The notes below the pieces were generated by a model, which worked only from the letters and a program-made list of their open reading frames with translations, had not been told where the DNA came from and did no database searches. A DNA stretch of 64,000 nucleotides from Elizabethkingia bruuniana (lineage in GTDB: Bacteria > Bacteroidota > Bacteroidia > Flavobacteriales > Weeksellaceae). This document shows, in pieces, positions 1 to 8,319 of this stretch. The stretch is from NCBI RefSeq assembly GCF_002024805.1, contig NZ_CP014337.1, forward strand, positions 2,728,001 through 2,792,000. The letters are read 5' to 3'. Position 1 is the stretch's first letter; every line of letters starts with the position of its first letter. A program made the position numbers and the translations under genes.

Positions 1-179
1 GATACAGATCCGGCTATACTCGTTACGCCTACAATAAAAAGAGAATATACTGTAGCCTGAACAGTTCCTATGCTAAATAAATAAACCAAGACGGGTACTG
101 TAAGAATACTACCTCCACCTCCTATCAGTCCTAAAGATACACCTATTAAAACAGATGCTAAATAACCTGCTATTTCCAT
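1..179 (-). CDS. TauE/SafE (TSUP) family membrane exporter, 3' part outside window
   Basis: Only the first 59 or so codons are present; the gene runs off the left edge. The start ATG is at 177-179 on the minus strand. The N-terminus is hydrophobic with a glycine-rich turn (GLIGGGGSIL at about residues 18-27), followed by a second hydrophobic stretch. That is the usual start of the TSUP family, which exports sulfite, sulfoacetate or related organic anions across the inner membrane. It lies 61 bp downstream of a Crp/Fnr regulator on the same strand, an arrangement common in Bacteroidota, so co-regulation is plausible. The substrate cannot be told from this fragment. Confidence 0.8.
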   Translation of the reverse strand, partial: MEIAGYLASVLIGVSLGLIGGGGSILTVPVLVYLFSIGTVQATVYSLFIVGVTSIAGSV

Positions 180-240
180 TACATTTTACAATTGATACTG
201 CAAAAATGAAATACTCGGAATCATTACACAGCTACTTTTG

Positions 241-864
241 TCACATAAGGGTAATTTTATTTCTTCCCAGCTTTACGGTTCCGTTTTCTTCAAGCTGTTT
301 TAGCAATCTGGAAACTACAGCTCTCGCCGTTCCCAATTCGTTTGCAAGCTGCTCATGGGTTGTCTGAATTGTTTTGGACACTGCAAGAGAAGATTTCTTT
401 TGCAATAAATCCAGTAATCTTTCATCTACCTTTTTAAAGGCAATGGCATTTACAACCTCCAGAAGTTCTTCAAACCTTTTATGGTACAATCTGAAAATAT
501 AATCCAGCCATTGTGGATATTCTTTAATAAAAAGTGAAACCTTATCTACCGGAAGAAAAAGAATTTCCGCATCCTCTTCTACCTCAGCCCTGACCTTGCT
601 CGTATCATTATGCAATCCGCCAAGAAAAGACATAATGCAGCTTTCTCCGGGTTTTATGTAGTACAACAGAATCTCACGCCCGTCTTCTTCGGTACGGATT
701 ACCTTCAGACTTCCTTTTACCACGATAGGAATAGCCCGGATATGGGAATTTTCATCCTGAATAATACTCCCTGCCTTATAGTCTTTTTGTACACTATTAG
801 CATATAATCTTTCAATCAGTTCTGGTGAAGATTCAAATTCGGAAATTTTCTGCAGTTCTGTCAT
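241..864 (-). CDS. Crp/Fnr family transcriptional regulator
   Basis: 207 aa. The N-terminal 120 residues look like a cyclic-nucleotide-binding-type beta-roll (KAGSIIQDENSH, GREILLYYIKPGESCIMS). The C-terminal part holds a winged helix-turn-helix with the recognition region ELANELGTARAVVSRLLK at about residues 172-190. The N-terminus lacks the Fnr cysteine cluster, so an iron-sulfur oxygen sensor of the classical type is unlikely; the ligand is unknown. It is encoded just upstream of the TauE/SafE gene on the same strand and 9 bp downstream of the ClC gene. It probably controls one or both neighbours, which is inference. Confidence 0.88.
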   Translation of the reverse strand: MTELQKISEFESSPELIERLYANSVQKDYKAGSIIQDENSHIRAIPIVVKGSLKVIRTEEDGREILLYYIKPGESCIMSFLGGLHNDTSKVRAEVEEDAEILFLPVDKVSLFIKEYPQWLDYIFRLYHKRFEELLEVVNAIAFKKVDERLLDLLQKKSSLAVSKTIQTTHEQLANELGTARAVVSRLLKQLEENGTVKLGRNKITLM

Positions 865-873
865 GTTCCGGAA

Positions 874-2679
874 TTATTCTATTCTAAGTTTTTTCAGGTT
901 CTGTCGGTAAGCATCCATAATGGTAGATTTGGTAATATAACCGATATACTTTCCGTCTTTCGTTAATAAGACATAGTCATGCCGGCTTTCTTCCATTATC
1001 CGTATTATTTTTGCTGTAGCATCATCAACAGATACAATATTAGCAGTAATGATAAATTCGGAGAAGTCAGTTTCTTGATCAAAAAAGAGATGTTTTCGGA
1101 CATCGTTCAGCATAATAATTCCCTGAATAATTAATGACCGGTCGAGTACCGGAACAAAATACTGATTGGTATTGGTAAATATATCTTTAATCTCTTGCGA
1201 AGTAAAATCTGTAAATACTGTTTTCAGGTGACTGCTGTATAATAAACTTACATCGATTTTATCCAGGATATTGCGGTCTTTATCGGAAGTAAAAACAATA
1301 CCTTTATCTGCAATACTATAGATATCCATGCTATAATTATCATACCTCTTTGCAATGGCATAGCTTATAGAAGAAACCAGCATAAGCGGAATAATCAGCC
1401 CATAACCACCTGTTATTTCGGCAATAAGGAAAATTGCAGTGAGTGGTGCATGGAATAATCCACTTAATAAAGCAGCCATACCCACAACCGTAAAATTATC
1501 TATAGGAAGGTTTTTAATACCGATAAGCGTCACAACCTTGGAAACAAAGTATCCCAGATAAGAACCTACAAAAAGTGAAGGCGCAAAATTACCACCATTC
1601 CCCCCGCTTCCCAGTGTTAGTCCTGTAGCGACAGATTTAATCATCATGGTAATCAGCACAAAAAGCATAATCCACCATTCATTTCCGTTAAGGTGCTCAA
1701 ATAATGAATTATCCAGTAGCTCTCCGGCCTGATTATTGGCCAGTACTTTTATGTTTTCATAACCTTCACCAAATAATGGCGGAAACAGAAATATGAGCAT
1801 TCCCAGAATACCTGCTCCTACAAATGCTCTTGTATATACATTCTTGGAATAACTTCCTATGCGATGTTCGACCCACCTAAAGAGCCGTGCATGATATACA
1901 GACAGAAAACCAGCGATAATCCCCAGAAGAACATAATAAATAGTATTATGATAATCGAAATTCAGCCCTCTTTTAAAAGATAATAATATTCCGCCATTCA
2001 GGGTCAGATTCGACATAATTGCTCCTGTAGCTGAGGAAATCATAATCGGAATAAATGCAGAGACACTCATATCCGCCAATATCACTTCTATTGCAAATAA
2101 CACTCCGGCAACCGGGGCATTGAAGGCTGTAGCGATTCCCGCGGCTACTCCACATGCAAGCAGCAGCGTTCTGTCTTTGTAATTCAGCCGGAAATCCTGT
2201 GCATAATTAGATCCCAGAGCTGCTCCAGTAATCGTAATCGGAGATTCCAAACCTGCAGATCCACCCATACCAACCGTTAATGAGCTGGTAATAATCTGTG
2301 CATACATTTGTTTTTTAGGCATAAAACCCGATCTTTTGGCAACTGCTATCATAATCTGGGCAGTTCCTTTTTCGAGAGATCCATTAAGAAATTTACGAAT
2401 AATCAGAACAGTAAGTACAATTCCCAGTATAGGCAAAATACTGTTCAGATAAGGTAACCTAAGGATTTTATTAACATAAGTTGTAAACTGAAAAACGTTA
2501 TGGGCAAAAGTTTTCAGAACCGTTACGGCCAATGCAGAGGTTATCCCGACGATAACACAAGAGAAATACAAAAACTGCCTGTCCGACAATACGATCCTTA
2601 GCAGACCCAATATACTTTTTATGTTGTATATACTGCGGCGTATAAATTTTGGAGTTTTAGATTTCTTAATTTTTGGCAT
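874..2679 (-). CDS. ClC family chloride channel/antiporter with C-terminal CBS domains
   Basis: 601 aa. The protein is strongly hydrophobic to about residue 450 and then soluble. The conserved selectivity loops are visible: GGSAGLESP with the presumed gating glutamate at E145, and GSGGNGGNFAPSLF, corresponding to the GxFxP loop. The C-terminal 130 residues form a pair of CBS domains, which in this family bind adenine nucleotides and modulate gating. It moves chloride (or other anions) across the inner membrane, in many bacteria as a H+/Cl- exchanger supporting acid resistance. The first 20 residues are basic and cytoplasmic. The Crp/Fnr gene follows after 9 bp, so the two may be co-transcribed. 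Confidence 0.93.
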   Translation of the reverse strand: MPKIKKSKTPKFIRRSIYNIKSILGLLRIVLSDRQFLYFSCVIVGITSALAVTVLKTFAHNVFQFTTYVNKILRLPYLNSILPILGIVLTVLIIRKFLNGSLEKGTAQIMIAVAKRSGFMPKKQMYAQIITSSLTVGMGGSAGLESPITITGAALGSNYAQDFRLNYKDRTLLLACGVAAGIATAFNAPVAGVLFAIEVILADMSVSAFIPIMISSATGAIMSNLTLNGGILLSFKRGLNFDYHNTIYYVLLGIIAGFLSVYHARLFRWVEHRIGSYSKNVYTRAFVGAGILGMLIFLFPPLFGEGYENIKVLANNQAGELLDNSLFEHLNGNEWWIMLFVLITMMIKSVATGLTLGSGGNGGNFAPSLFVGSYLGYFVSKVVTLIGIKNLPIDNFTVVGMAALLSGLFHAPLTAIFLIAEITGGYGLIIPLMLVSSISYAIAKRYDNYSMDIYSIADKGIVFTSDKDRNILDKIDVSLLYSSHLKTVFTDFTSQEIKDIFTNTNQYFVPVLDRSLIIQGIIMLNDVRKHLFFDQETDFSEFIITANIVSVDDATAKIIRIMEESRHDYVLLTKDGKYIGYITKSTIMDAYRQNLKKLRIE

Positions 2680-2761
2680 ACCCCAAAATTAAGATTCATT
2701 TTTCTAAAAATTATGGATTCACTACTTTTTTTCTGTAATTATTAAGAGTCACTAAATTTAA

Positions 2762-3040
2762 TTAGTTGAGAGAAGCCAGCCATATAAAGGCAAACAGGCA
2801 TATCAGTAGTATTCCGGCACCACCGGAAATAAGATATGATATAAAATAGTACAAGAAACCTTTAATTTTTTTCTGAAAAGCATGAACAATAAGAACCGAT
2901 AATGTATAAACAAAACCTGACATCAGAAAAGTAAGCAGTATAATATAGAAAAGTGCAGATTCTATGTTTAATGAAGCAGATGAAAGCATAATGTATTTTT
3001 TCGGAGATAGATAGTTTTCAACATTTATAAGATGAGTCAA
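2762..3040 (-). CDS. Small membrane protein, unknown function
   Basis: 92 aa from the longest start; a second in-frame ATG at residue 18 (MLSSASLN) may be the true start. Two or three hydrophobic helices are visible (about residues 28-52 and 63-88), with a short basic loop (HAFQKKIKG) between them. I do not recognise the family. It lies upstream of the ClC gene on the same strand, separated by 82 bp, and diverges from the small gene starting near 3144. Confidence 0.55.
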   Translation of the reverse strand: MTHLINVENYLSPKKYIMLSSASLNIESALFYIILLTFLMSGFVYTLSVLIVHAFQKKIKGFLYYFISYLISGGAGILLICLFAFIWLASLN

Positions 3041-3143
3041 ATATACCTGTTTTTATATTTAAATGTATTATTCCACCCGAAAACACTTATCTATACAGGG
3101 GGTTCAAAAACAAATTCGTACTTTTATCAACAACAATCACAGA

Positions 3144-3389
3144 ATGGATCGTGAAATATTAAAAGAAAAGCTCCTGTTTTATATTGCACAGGGAAATGGC
3201 TTAAGTAGTGAGGTAAGAGACTTGCTTATAGAGTTTCGTAATTTGGGCGGACATCAGGCCGATGCGGAAGAAATTGTAAAAGAGATAAAGCAAGAGTCTG
3301 TGGAAGAATTACAGGATCATGCTGATGATGTATTGGATATTATTACAGGATGGTGTGATTCCGAAATGCGAGTATGGAATGATGAGTAA
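3144..3389 (+). CDS. Small acidic protein, unknown function
   Basis: 81 aa from ATG 3144. An upstream in-frame ATG at 3063 would add 27 basic residues and overlap the promoter region of the diverging gene, so the inner start is preferred. The product is acidic and predicted helical, with a C-terminal WCDSEMRVWNDE. No known domain is recognised. It is followed after 40 bp by another small acidic protein and then a VOC-family gene, all plus strand, which may form a short operon. Confidence 0.6.
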   Translation: MDREILKEKLLFYIAQGNGLSSEVRDLLIEFRNLGGHQADAEEIVKEIKQESVEELQDHADDVLDIITGWCDSEMRVWNDE

Positions 3390-3429
3390 TGCTGGCCAAT
3401 CTAATTAATTTCAAATAAGTATTCAATAA

Positions 3430-3720
3430 ATGTCACAAAAATTTGTAGAATGCAGCCAACATGGAAAACAGGAAATGGCACTTATCTGTACCCATTTGGC
3501 ACATAGTGTATCAGGAGATGCTCCATTGGGCTTTCATGAGCATGATGAAGGTGATATGGGCAGACCGGATGCATGGTGCAACCAATGCGATCTGGTATTA
3601 GACAAAGCGGAAACAGAAGATGAACTTGATGAATGGTTTACCAATTGTGATCATAAAATCGTTTGTGTCAATTGCTGGGATGAAGTAAAAGCACAAAATG
3701 TAAATACATCTGATGAGTAA
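3430..3720 (+). CDS. Small acidic Cys/His-containing protein, possible zinc binder
   Basis: 96 aa. Cysteines fall in pairs: CNQCD near residue 57 and CVNCW near residue 83, with further Cys/His in the N-terminal third (CSQHGK, CTHLAH). This is compatible with a zinc-binding fold, but I do not recognise the family. The stop overlaps the start of the following VOC gene by 8 bp, which suggests translational coupling. Confidence 0.65.
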   Translation: MSQKFVECSQHGKQEMALICTHLAHSVSGDAPLGFHEHDEGDMGRPDAWCNQCDLVLDKAETEDELDEWFTNCDHKIVCVNCWDEVKAQNVNTSDE

Positions 3721-4090
3721 AACCAATCCTGTTGTCTATTTTGAAATTCCTGTGAATGATCTTCAACGGGCTGTGAAATTTTATTCTGCAATATTCAATT
3801 TTACTTTTGAAAAAGAAATAATGGATGGTTACGAAATGGCTTTCTTTCCTTTTACGGAATCAAAAAGCGGAGTGACCGGAGCTTTGGTAAAAGGAGATGT
3901 TTATAAACCTACTAAAAACGGAGTAATCCTGTATTTCAAAACCGACAATATAGAAAACACTCTAAAAAAGGTTCTGGAAAATAGCGGAAGCATTTTATAT
4001 CCAAAAACTTTAAATGAAAAGTTTGGCTTTGCAGTTGCCGAATTTTAAGATAGTGAGGGCAACAGAATAGCTTTGCATCAGAATTTGTAA
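3713..4090 (+). pseudogene. VOC (glyoxalase/bleomycin resistance) family protein with internal stop
   Basis: The frame starts at 3713 (MSKTNPVVYFEIPVNDLQRA, a typical VOC start) and meets TAA at 4046-4048 as codon 112. The same frame continues without a break for DSEGNRIALHQNL to a TAA at 4088-4090. That continuation is the canonical last beta-strand of VOC proteins and contributes a metal-binding or active-site edge, so the intact protein would be 125 aa. A single G-to-T change (GAA to TAA) would explain the stop. The 111-aa product lacks the final strand and is probably impaired. A sequencing error or readthrough are the alternatives. Confidence 0.75.
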
Positions 4091-4092
4091 TT

Positions 4093-4818
4093 CTAATTTC
4101 TATAAGTCCCGAAAAGCCGGTCCCAGATAGAGGTATAAAAACCAAAGTTTTTGCGTTCGTCGAGATGATGAAGATTATGAAACCTGGTCGTCCCTATTCC
4201 CAGCTGATCAAACTTTGCCGGAAAAAACTCTCTGTTAAGATGTCCTATTGTTCCCCACATGAGATTAATTGTCAGATATATTATGATCGCAGTCAGCGAG
4301 AAATTATAGCACATTAACAGCACTATCATCATCAATCCAAAGCCTATCGTTTCAAAAGGATGGAGCACAAACAGACTCAGAAAATTTGTACTAATATGTT
4401 CATGATGTTTTCCGTGTAGCATTTTATAAATAGAGGGAGCGTGGGCCGCATAATGAAAGAGGTACATACAAAAATCCATCAGAAGAATTAAAGCCACAAC
4501 TTCCAAAAAGACAATCCCTGCCGAAGTATTATTATCCAAAGTGATCCATTCACTTTTCCACAAAAGAACACCAAGCAGCATAATAAAGCTGTTGCAAATC
4601 ACAGTAAGCAGACTAAGTAAAAAATCAGATTTAGTAACAGGATGATCTTCCTTCTGTAACTTGTCTTTACGACATGTTTTATCTACAAGCAGATATAATC
4701 CTATAGAAAACAGATACAAAAACAGATTAACTACAAGGCTGAATATAATCCATTCTCCCCATGAAAACTTCTGAAATACATTCAGATAATCAAAAAATTC
4801 AAACCCGTTAAAATTCAT
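4093..4818 (-). CDS. Sterol desaturase / fatty acid hydroxylase family membrane protein
   Basis: 241 aa with four or more hydrophobic helices and the di-iron histidine clusters of the family: HYAAH (about 122-126), HGKHHEH (135-141) and HNLHH in the C-terminal third. These enzymes use a non-haem di-iron centre and O2 to hydroxylate or desaturate a lipid substrate in the membrane; the substrate is unknown here. The gene converges on the broken VOC gene, with stop codons 2 bp apart. Confidence 0.88.
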   Translation of the reverse strand: MNFNGFEFFDYLNVFQKFSWGEWIIFSLVVNLFLYLFSIGLYLLVDKTCRKDKLQKEDHPVTKSDFLLSLLTVICNSFIMLLGVLLWKSEWITLDNNTSAGIVFLEVVALILLMDFCMYLFHYAAHAPSIYKMLHGKHHEHISTNFLSLFVLHPFETIGFGLMMIVLLMCYNFSLTAIIIYLTINLMWGTIGHLNREFFPAKFDQLGIGTTRFHNLHHLDERKNFGFYTSIWDRLFGTYRN

Positions 4819-4890
4819 AATCTGGTTTCGCCAATTTTGGTGTTATAAAAATATGAAATTCGGTTTACAGTCTTACCCGGAAATCGATTT

Positions 4891-4910
4891 AACCACAAAA
4901 GCAACAAAAG
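4891..4910. repeat. Short dispersed CACAAAAG-type repeat
   Basis: An AACCACAAAAGCAACAAAAG string followed by a T-run lies in the 260-bp gap between two minus-strand genes. Related CACAAAG/GGCACAAAG strings occur in the 14.69-14.85 kb gap. They look like remnants of a dispersed intergenic repeat; no gene is seen in this gap apart from the downstream terminator. Confidence 0.35.
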
Positions 4911-5022
4911 TTTTTTTTAAAATATTTAAATTAAATGGAAAGCCTTGTGATATGCTTTGCCTTACACTGAAGAAACATTATTTACATACTTCTGTCGCTT
5001 TTATAAACCACAAGAATTAAAC

Positions 5023-5055
5023 AAAAATGATCGGAATAAATATCCGATCATTTTT
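5023..5055 (-). terminator. Rho-independent terminator of the TonB/DUF4920 operon
   Basis: A 9-bp perfect stem (ATGATCGGA at 5027-5035 with TCCGATCAT at 5043-5051) with a 7-nt loop. It is flanked by A-runs and T-runs, so it can work in either direction. It lies 24 bp beyond the stop of the DUF4920 gene at 5079. Confidence 0.8.
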
Positions 5056-5078
5056 ATTCATTTTAGTACAGGTATAAG

Positions 5079-5561
5079 TTACTGAGCAACTCTTATCCCG
5101 CTCGCCAGTAAACGGATTTCCGTTACAGGTGTTGTTATTTTGTCAATCTCGCTTTGAGGCTTTTTAGCATCTTCTGCATAGTGTCTTAATTCTTCCACAG
5201 AAGTTTGTTTTAACTGCGCTTTCCCGTCCAGTAAAATTGTTTTTCCTTTTATAGCAGTAGGCAGAAAGAAGGCATAATCTTTCATCTTAACAAATACCTT
5301 TGTTTTATCCGGATTATCTAAAGTAACCCAGCACCCTTTTTTAGGACAAACATCGGTAACAGTTGCTTTTACTGTAATATCCTGCACTTCTTTTCTTTCA
5401 TTCAGAATTTTATTCAGTTCTGCCATATTTACGGCTCCAGCTTCCTTGGCTTTGGAAACTCCGGCACCATATTCCTCTCCTTTATTGGCGCTTCCTACAG
5501 GAGGTTGTGCAAATAATGTTATACTCACGAAAAGTAAGCTTAAAAAAAGTAGTTTTTTCAT
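5079..5561 (-). CDS. DUF4920 domain-containing secreted protein
   Basis: 160 aa. Residues 1-18 form a signal peptide (MKKLLFLSLLFVSITLFAQ), so the protein is exported to the periplasm. The mature part contains TVKATVTDVCPKKGCWVTL with a CPKKGC pair, typical of DUF4920, an OB-like fold often encoded near redox or copper genes in Bacteroidota. Function is not established. It is the last gene of the operon, 22 bp after the di-haem peroxidase, and is followed by a terminator. Confidence 0.85.
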   Translation of the reverse strand: MKKLLFLSLLFVSITLFAQPPVGSANKGEEYGAGVSKAKEAGAVNMAELNKILNERKEVQDITVKATVTDVCPKKGCWVTLDNPDKTKVFVKMKDYAFFLPTAIKGKTILLDGKAQLKQTSVEELRHYAEDAKKPQSEIDKITTPVTEIRLLASGIRVAQ

Positions 5562-5583
5562 AATATTAATCTTGTTGTTTGTT

Positions 5584-6723
5584 TTATTTCGGGAGCTCTG
5601 GTGCTCTCATTTTATATTTATAACTGTTCAGAGTTTTCAGAAAAGCAACTACATCAAAGACTTCCTCATCTGTCATGTTAAGCTTTTCTACCATTCCCGA
5701 CTTGTGTGGAAATTTTGGATCATTCACCTGATCACCTCTCGGCGTTTCTCTTCCCATTCCGGCATTGTACATCATCACAATATTCGCTAATTCCGGAAAA
5801 AGCCCATTGTGCATATAAGGCTTATTCTCCGATACTTCTCTTAGGGTAGGCGTTTTAAATTTGCCAACATCTTCATTTCTAAGAGTTACCAGATACCTTC
5901 CCAAATCTTCATATTTTCTGCCATAGTAGGTAAGCCCTAAATTATGAAATTTCTGGTCAGAAAAATAAGGTGTGTTATGACAGTTAATACAATTAGCTTT
6001 TGTACGGAATAAGTGCAGACCTTTAACCTCAGCATCTGTCAGTGCATTCCTTTTTCCGGAAACAAATTTATCAAAACGGGACGGTGGGCTGATCAATGAT
6101 CTTTCAAAAGTAGCTATAGCTTTGGCAATTCGGTCTTCTGTAATTTCTGTTGTACCGAAGGCTTTCTCAAAATAAGGCTTATAACCTTTTATTTTACGGA
6201 TATTTTTTGTTGCCAGGCTCATGTGCAAATTCATTTCTACCGGATTCTCAATAGGTGCCTTTACCTGTTCTTCTAATGTTGCTGAACGCCCATCCCAGAA
6301 GAAAGTCTTTGCAAAGCCTATATTCAGTAATGTAGGAGCATTTCGTGTTCCGTTTTGCCTGTCATGTCCGAAAGATACCCGATTACCATCTGCCCAGCCC
6401 AACTCAGGATTATGACAGGAAGCACAGGCAATCTGACCACTTTTAGACAATCGGGGATCTAAGAATAAAGTTTTCCCCAACTCCATTTTATCTTCAGAAT
6501 AGGGATTATCTGCCGGATATTGCATATCAGCCAAAGGACCTATATCCTGAAAATGTTCTTCAGCCTCTGCAAATAAATGAGGTTTTGGCCATTTGGATTT
6601 ATCCCCTCCCGAATAAAGATCACGCAACTCGTCCACCGTATAAGCCATAGGATCATTTGGGCGATATCCCAGCATTAAACCGACTGCTACAACTGCAATT
6701 ATTGCTAAATATCTGTCTTTCAT
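5584..6723 (-). CDS. Di-haem cytochrome c peroxidase (MauG/CcpA family)
   Basis: 379 aa. Two covalent haem c sites are visible, CASCH at 100-104 and CINCH at 245-249, as in bacterial di-haem cytochrome c peroxidases. These reduce H2O2 to water with electrons from small cytochromes in the periplasm; some members oxidise proteins instead. The N-terminus (about residues 1-20) is a hydrophobic signal or anchor. The gene starts 3 bp after the DUF6850 stop, so co-translation is likely. Its place in a TonB-receptor operon suggests it acts on the imported ligand or on metal released from it, which is inference. Confidence 0.9.
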   Translation of the reverse strand: MKDRYLAIIAVVAVGLMLGYRPNDPMAYTVDELRDLYSGGDKSKWPKPHLFAEAEEHFQDIGPLADMQYPADNPYSEDKMELGKTLFLDPRLSKSGQIACASCHNPELGWADGNRVSFGHDRQNGTRNAPTLLNIGFAKTFFWDGRSATLEEQVKAPIENPVEMNLHMSLATKNIRKIKGYKPYFEKAFGTTEITEDRIAKAIATFERSLISPPSRFDKFVSGKRNALTDAEVKGLHLFRTKANCINCHNTPYFSDQKFHNLGLTYYGRKYEDLGRYLVTLRNEDVGKFKTPTLREVSENKPYMHNGLFPELANIVMMYNAGMGRETPRGDQVNDPKFPHKSGMVEKLNMTDEEVFDVVAFLKTLNSYKYKMRAPELPK

Positions 6724-6726
6724 TCT

Positions 6727-8319
6727 TTAATAATAAACATTTAAACCTATCGTAGCTATAGTATTAGGTCTGCCATTATAAGTGGTAACAGTTTCTTTAT
6801 ATGTTTTATTGGTTAGCCACAACTGGTTAAAACCACCTGCAAATTCATATCTGATTTTATTGCTGTCCCATCGATAAGCAGCACTCAGATTAAGTCCAAT
6901 TTTAGGTGTAGAATCATAGGCATAATCAGGCCGCGCTACTTTTTGTACAAAGGTATTTTCTTGCAAGCTTTGATATGGTACATAGTTGAATTCTTTCTGC
7001 ACCGGAATATAAAGACTTTGCCCTACCCCAACAGCCAGTTTATGCCCTGGTATTATTGCAAATTCTTTTTCAATACCTGCATGATATTCAAAGAAAGATA
7101 ACCTTCTGTCCATCACTACAGAAACATCCCTCACACGGTTTTTACCATAGCCTAAATCCAATAACAATTTATAAGCTTCATTCTTGTGATTGAACCATAC
7201 AAGACTATTCTTCCAATTCAGGTTCTGTTGCTCCAACCGGTAAGAAGTATACTGTAAAACATAATTATAGTTTGCATCTAACTGATCTTTGTACGTTAAT
7301 CTGGAGGCCATTTTGTAGCCTGAAAAACTACAGAGATAATTGATATAAAAACTATGCAGGTCAGTTTTTAATCCTGAATACTTCTCATATATTCTATATT
7401 TACTAAGGTCAGCGGCCTGATATTCGTAGATTCTATAGAATCGCTCAATGGCATTAACATAATCATAACCTATACTAATATGGATATTTGATGTATTAAA
7501 TGCATATTCACCACCCCATACATAGCCATTTACTTTATATTCAGTAAGTCCATATCTCAAACCATTATACTGATTCCCATACCCTTCATTATACCGGATA
7601 AAAATACTATCATTAGATGGAACATTGGTATTGTTATTTACGAATACAATATTATTTCTGCGAAAATTATTGAAATATCTTCCCTTTCCAAAAAGGCTGT
7701 GCTTATTCCATGAAAATCCGACTTTTCCAAAAATTTTATATTGATAAGTACTTACCTCCGGGCGTGGATCTGCATCCTGGCGATAAGCTTTACTAAAATT
7801 ACCTTCTGTTCCCAATTGTGTGATCAGGAATTTTACTGGTCTGTAAGCAACCTGCCCATTAATCAGATAATTTTGTTTCATCCATTTTGCTGCACGTGGT
7901 GCCCAGTAATAAGAAGGATTATGAATAAAGCTTGTATTCGTTGTTCTTTCATCTGTCAAAACAAATGGAACATTATCCTCATGTTCTCTGTTAATTTTTA
8001 AATTTCCGGATATAACAACTTTTGGATTCAGCTGATAGACGCCCTTGGATTCAAAGTTATAGTTTGACATTTTTTCCGGAGACTGAACTCTTTTAAAATT
8101 CTGTTTTCCAAATTCAGCGTTAAGAGATGTTGTTGAAAAGTCCAACGGTTGAAAAAAATTGATATAAGGATTCTCTATTCTTATATCCTTTTCAATGGCA
8201 CTTATATTAATACTATCTAAACGGGTAGACTGAGAGTACAGGAACTGGCTGCACAATACAGCCATTCCCGTAATCCCTGATATAAAGAAATGTGAAAATA
8301 TTTTATATTTATTGTGCAT
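6727..8319 (-). CDS. DUF6850 family outer-membrane beta-barrel protein
   Basis: 530 aa. A signal peptide is followed by alternating aromatic/polar strands throughout, with a C-terminal aromatic end (TIGLNVYY) typical of an outer-membrane beta-barrel. I assign it to DUF6850 from overall resemblance and context, the DUF4876-DUF6850 pair being common in Bacteroidota. Its start overlaps the end of the DUF4876 gene by 11 bp. Function unknown; probably an outer-membrane partner of the TonB receptor. Confidence 0.72.
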   Translation of the reverse strand: MHNKYKIFSHFFISGITGMAVLCSQFLYSQSTRLDSINISAIEKDIRIENPYINFFQPLDFSTTSLNAEFGKQNFKRVQSPEKMSNYNFESKGVYQLNPKVVISGNLKINREHEDNVPFVLTDERTTNTSFIHNPSYYWAPRAAKWMKQNYLINGQVAYRPVKFLITQLGTEGNFSKAYRQDADPRPEVSTYQYKIFGKVGFSWNKHSLFGKGRYFNNFRRNNIVFVNNNTNVPSNDSIFIRYNEGYGNQYNGLRYGLTEYKVNGYVWGGEYAFNTSNIHISIGYDYVNAIERFYRIYEYQAADLSKYRIYEKYSGLKTDLHSFYINYLCSFSGYKMASRLTYKDQLDANYNYVLQYTSYRLEQQNLNWKNSLVWFNHKNEAYKLLLDLGYGKNRVRDVSVVMDRRLSFFEYHAGIEKEFAIIPGHKLAVGVGQSLYIPVQKEFNYVPYQSLQENTFVQKVARPDYAYDSTPKIGLNLSAAYRWDSNKIRYEFAGGFNQLWLTNKTYKETVTTYNGRPNTIATIGLNVYY

